From contig CAMDCN010000017.1 in NCBI GenBank assembly GCA_945890485.1, positions 100,961 to 164,960 on the forward strand: 64,000 nucleotides of DNA, written 5' to 3'. The notes beneath the pieces are model-generated. The model saw only the letters and a list, made by a program, of their open reading frames with translations. It did not search any database and was not told the origin of the DNA. The position numbers and the translations under genes were made by a program. Positions 61,770 to 64,000 of this stretch are shown here, one piece after another. The stretch's first letter is position 1; each line of letters starts with the position of its first letter. This DNA is from Candidatus Sulfopaludibacter sp. SbA3 (GTDB lineage Bacteria > Acidobacteriota > Terriglobia > Bryobacterales > Bryobacteraceae).

Positions 61770-61836
61770 CTGGTTCGGCTTATGCGTTCGGCTCTTCCTG
61801 TCCTCGCAAATAGACAACCCGCGAAGGAGAAGAACC
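61508..61836. other. gap after the AbiEi gene
   Basis: This 329-base stretch holds the lost toxin start (61497-61769) and the copy B leader (61692-61779). The 61509-61690 part carries no gene and no recognised feature. Confidence 0.5.
61692..61779 (+). promoter_or_regulatory. long hairpin leader upstream of the DUF3768 gene (copy B)
   Basis: GCCGAAC (61692-61698) pairs with GTTCGGC (61773-61779), CCAGTCA (61706-61712) with TGACTGG (61767-61773), and AACGG (61712-61716) with CCGTT (61751-61755). The loop carries CCGCTCCATTCG, shared with copy A at 59464-59563, and CCCCTTCGG after it. The stems differ in sequence from copy A but keep their partners, so the fold is conserved. It ends about 57 bases before the DUF3768 ATG. 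Confidence 0.7.
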
Positions 61837-62178
61837 ATGAACACCCCTGCCAATCAGACCGCACGAATTGCCCAGCTAAATGACTTGTGCCGCAGAGCGC
61901 CCGGCGTCGGTGGCCGCCTCGTCATCACCCAGGGTATCCGCGCGTTTTCCGCCGCAGACCAATCCGCCATCCGCGAGAAGGTCGAAACCTTCGATGCCTT
62001 CAGCGAAGATTGCGACCCATACGGCGAGCGTGACTTCGGCAGCTTCACTCACAACGGAGAACTCATCTACTGGAAAATCGATTACTACGATCCGAGCTTG
62101 ACCCACGGCAGTGAAGATCCGTCCGATCCTCACCAAACCGTCCGGGTGCTGACGATCCTGCTGGCCTCAGAATACTGA
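61837..62178 (+). CDS. DUF3768 domain protein
   Basis: The ATG follows GAAGGAGAAG (61822-61831), a clear ribosome site, giving 113 residues. The whole product matches DUF3768: ARIAQLNDLCRRAPG, RLVITQGIRAFSAADQSAIR, DFGSFTHNGELIYWKIDYYD and RVLTILLASEY. The family is common on alphaproteobacterial plasmids and integrative elements near ardC-like genes, and its function is unknown. Here too ardC is nearby and shares the same leader. Confidence 0.88.
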   Translation: MNTPANQTARIAQLNDLCRRAPGVGGRLVITQGIRAFSAADQSAIREKVETFDAFSEDCDPYGERDFGSFTHNGELIYWKIDYYDPSLTHGSEDPSDPHQTVRVLTILLASEY

Positions 62179-62371
62179 GGCTAGCAGCCCTTAGCTCGGG
62201 ATGTCTGCCCAGCATAGCCGGGTGCGCAGAGGCAAAAGGCTTCCGCATTTTCAAGACATTGAACCGGACGGCATCAGCCAAGGCTTTCGCCATCAACATC
62301 TGGGGTGTCGGACTGAAACAAACAACAAGCGATTGTGCCGAGTGGCAACAATCACTTACCGTTCATGGCGC

Positions 62372-62390
62372 GGTTAAGCACTTCTTAACC
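62372..62390. promoter_or_regulatory. inverted repeat upstream of the haemagglutinin gene
   Basis: GGTTAAG (62372-62378) and CTTAACC (62384-62390) form a perfect 7-bp inverted repeat with a 5-base centre. It lies about 50 bases before the GTG start at 62439. It may be an operator or a short hairpin. GGTTAA-type motifs are frequent upstream of alphaproteobacterial genes. Confidence 0.35.
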
Positions 62391-62438
62391 AATAATGCAT
62401 AGACTACTTACTCAACCTAAAGCATTTCGATAATACTT

Positions 62439-63875
62439 GTGAGTCCTCGGTCGCGCTCATCTTTGTTCTCCACCACGTGCCTGTGTACGGTCATCTGTGC
62501 GCTGGTGGGACCAGCACGCGCCAATCCCATCGACGGAACCGTAACGGCGGGACAGGCAACCATCAGCAGTTCTGCCAATACCCTCGACATCCATCAGCAT
62601 ACCGACAAGGCCGTCATCGACTGGCGTGGCTTTGATATTGCGCCAGGAGAGACGACTGCGTTTCATCAGCCCGGCAGCGGTTCGATTGCGCTTAACCGCG
62701 TAAACAGCAATGCCGCCAGCCACATCGACGGCAAACTCACCGCCAACGGCAATATCCTCATCCTCAATCAAAACGGCGTGATGTTCGGCAAGAACGCGCA
62801 GGTGGATGTGAATGGCATCGTTGCGAGTACGGCGGATACCGATAACGACGCGTTCATGAACAGCAATACGCTGACACTGAACAAACCCGGCAATCCGGAT
62901 GCGGGGATCGTGAACGAGGGCCGAATCACCGCCAAAGAAGCGGGACTTGTCGGCTTCGTCGCTCCCAATGTGATTAACAGCGGCGTCATCGAAGCGAAGC
63001 TTGGAAGAGTGCATCTCGCCTCGGGCGATACCGCTACGGTCGATCTGTATGGCGATGATCTGATGTCGGTTGCGGTATCGGATAGTGTTACCTCGCAGCT
63101 CGCTGCCAACTCGGGAACCATTGAGGCGAACGGCGGCAAGATCGCCCTCACCGCCGCAGCGGGCAAAAGCATCGTCAACAGCCTTGTGCTGGCGGAAGGC
63201 ACGCTGAAGGCTCAATCGGTCGGCATGAAGAATGGCGAGATTGTTATTTCCGCTGAAGGCAGCAATGCCGTTCGCCAGAACATTACGCAGAACAAGGGCA
63301 AGAAACAGGGCAAAAGCACCGTGCTGGTATCGGGAACGCTTGATGCCAGTGGCAGGAACACCGGAGAGCGCGGCGGCAAGATCACCGTCACTGGCGACGA
63401 CGTAGCGCTGCTCGCGGGCACCATCATCGATGCATCCGGCCATACCGGCAAGAGCAACACCACCGAAGGCAAGGCTATCTCGGCAGTGCGCGAAGACGCA
63501 TCCGGAGGCGACATTCGCATCGGCGGCGACTACCTCGGACTGGGCGAAACGCCCACCGCGAAAAATCTCTATGTCGATCAGGGTGCGTTCATCATTAACG
63601 ATGCCGTTAACACCGGCGATGCAGGCCGCTCCATCTTCTGGTCCGACGATACAACACGGTTCTACGGTAACGTACTGGCGCGCGGCGGAAGCCTCGCAGG
63701 TGACGGGGGCTTCGTCGAAACCTCCGGCCACAACCTGCTGGATGCGAACGGTTACGTTGACCTTACAGCAGCAAACGGTAAGCGCGGAACGTACTTTCTC
63801 GATCCGACCAACGTGACGATCTTCGGTAACGTCACATCGGTATTTAATAATACGGCTCTGAGCGAGAATCTGTAA
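62439..63875 (+). CDS. filamentous haemagglutinin-type two-partner-secretion exoprotein, 3' end truncated
   Basis: The GTG start gives a signal peptide (LFSTTCLCTVICALVGPARA) and then the TPS domain (about residues 30-250): NPIDGTVTAGQATISSSANT, HQHTDKAVIDWRGFDIAPGE, QPGSGSIALNRVN, SHIDGKLTANGNILILNQNG and FGKNAQVDVNGIVAST. A beta-helix region follows (KIALTAAAGKSIVNSL, GRNTGERGGKITVTGDDVAL). Family members usually reach more than 1000 residues; this frame stops at 63875, where the sequence enters an IS-like end with an ISL3-type transposase on the complement. The exoprotein is therefore truncated to 478 residues. Confidence 0.82.
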   Translation: MSPRSRSSLFSTTCLCTVICALVGPARANPIDGTVTAGQATISSSANTLDIHQHTDKAVIDWRGFDIAPGETTAFHQPGSGSIALNRVNSNAASHIDGKLTANGNILILNQNGVMFGKNAQVDVNGIVASTADTDNDAFMNSNTLTLNKPGNPDAGIVNEGRITAKEAGLVGFVAPNVINSGVIEAKLGRVHLASGDTATVDLYGDDLMSVAVSDSVTSQLAANSGTIEANGGKIALTAAAGKSIVNSLVLAEGTLKAQSVGMKNGEIVISAEGSNAVRQNITQNKGKKQGKSTVLVSGTLDASGRNTGERGGKITVTGDDVALLAGTIIDASGHTGKSNTTEGKAISAVREDASGGDIRIGGDYLGLGETPTAKNLYVDQGAFIINDAVNTGDAGRSIFWSDDTTRFYGNVLARGGSLAGDGGFVETSGHNLLDANGYVDLTAANGKRGTYFLDPTNVTIFGNVTSVFNNTALSENL

Positions 63876-63886
63876 AACCACTCATT

Positions 63887-64000
63887 TTAGGCCGCATTCT
63901 GCAGAACAATGAATTCGGTCCGGCTGGCCGCCATGTGCTGGGCCTTTAGCAGCAGGTAGCGTAGATTCCGGTATCCCCGGCCGCGCCGCATGATTGACTT
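63887..64000 (-). mobile_element. C-terminus of an ISL3-like transposase (continues beyond window)
   Basis: The complement of 64000-63887 is open to a TAA at 63889-63887 and encodes the last 37 residues of a transposase: SIMRRGRGYRNLRYLLLKAQ and a tail ending in FIVLQNAA. R-x-x-Y-R-N-x-x-Y-L-L-K is the C-terminal pattern of ISL3 (IS204/IS1096/IS1165) transposases. The gene runs out of the right edge. The boundary with the haemagglutinin gene near 63870 is probably the terminal repeat of the element. Confidence 0.6.

Overview
The first 38 kb read as an ordinary high-GC chromosome of an acidobacterium of the Solibacter/Bryobacter type. Three things support this: a secreted protein ending in a TIGR03437-like domain (first defined in Solibacter usitatus), a 1068-residue Oar-like TonB-dependent receptor with a carboxypeptidase-regulatory N-terminus, and a Ser/Thr kinase with TPR repeats. 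The lineage call is inference from these families, not from a marker gene such as 16S rRNA.

Core region, left to right: a GNAT/acyl-amino-acid-synthase-like gene cut by the left edge; a membrane Ser/Thr kinase; two small overlapping genes that lead into an SDR-DUF2867 gene broken by one in-frame TAA; an RlmA-like rRNA methyltransferase; an epimerase; the Oar-like receptor and a hydrolase; an orphan winged-helix regulator next to an 11-bp direct repeat; aroA with a small coupled histidine kinase; a cyclophilin; HU; tatA; a YIP1-menG-aroB operon divergent from nadB; a 174-bp tandem triplication of the nadB 3' end; a PQQ-dependent dehydrogenase coupled to a LytS/LytTR pair; hslVU-lipoprotein-FAH hydrolase-fsa; Dabb; fdhD; an Ogt plus Ada-AlkA alkylation-repair pair; nadA-moaA; and a TIGR03437-type secreted protein.

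From about 38.1 kb to the right end the DNA is accessory: lower and more even GC, different codon use, and almost only defence, anti-defence or mobile-element genes. In order these are: two unassigned proteins with PD-(D/E)XK-like motifs on either side of a tRNA-Ser-like 3' fragment; an AbiE toxin-antitoxin pair with a clear operator; an unassigned four-gene operon (STAS-like/wHTH protein, small protein, cysteine-cluster protein, GHKL ATPase); an R-M-like trio (MmeI-type methyltransferase, DEAD-like helicase, GIY-YIG nuclease); a Gabija-like pair (OLD/TOPRIM ATPase-nuclease plus UvrD-like helicase); a convergent 1146-residue TM0106-type RecB nuclease/SF1 helicase; the antirestriction protein ArdC; an orphan AbiEi antitoxin; a DUF3768 protein; and a filamentous-haemagglutinin-type exoprotein that ends at an ISL3-like transposase running off the right edge.

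The strongest candidates for something undescribed are: (1) the four-gene operon at 42.9-45.7 kb, which pairs a partner-switch-like STAS/GHKL couple with an eight-cysteine protein; (2) the methyltransferase-helicase-GIY-YIG trio at 46.0-52.0 kb; and (3) two homologous leaders, before ardC and before the DUF3768 gene, that differ in sequence but keep the same long hairpin by compensatory changes. The ArdC, DUF3768 and haemagglutinin genes look proteobacterial, so this part is either recently transferred or, if the sequence is a metagenome assembly, possibly misjoined.
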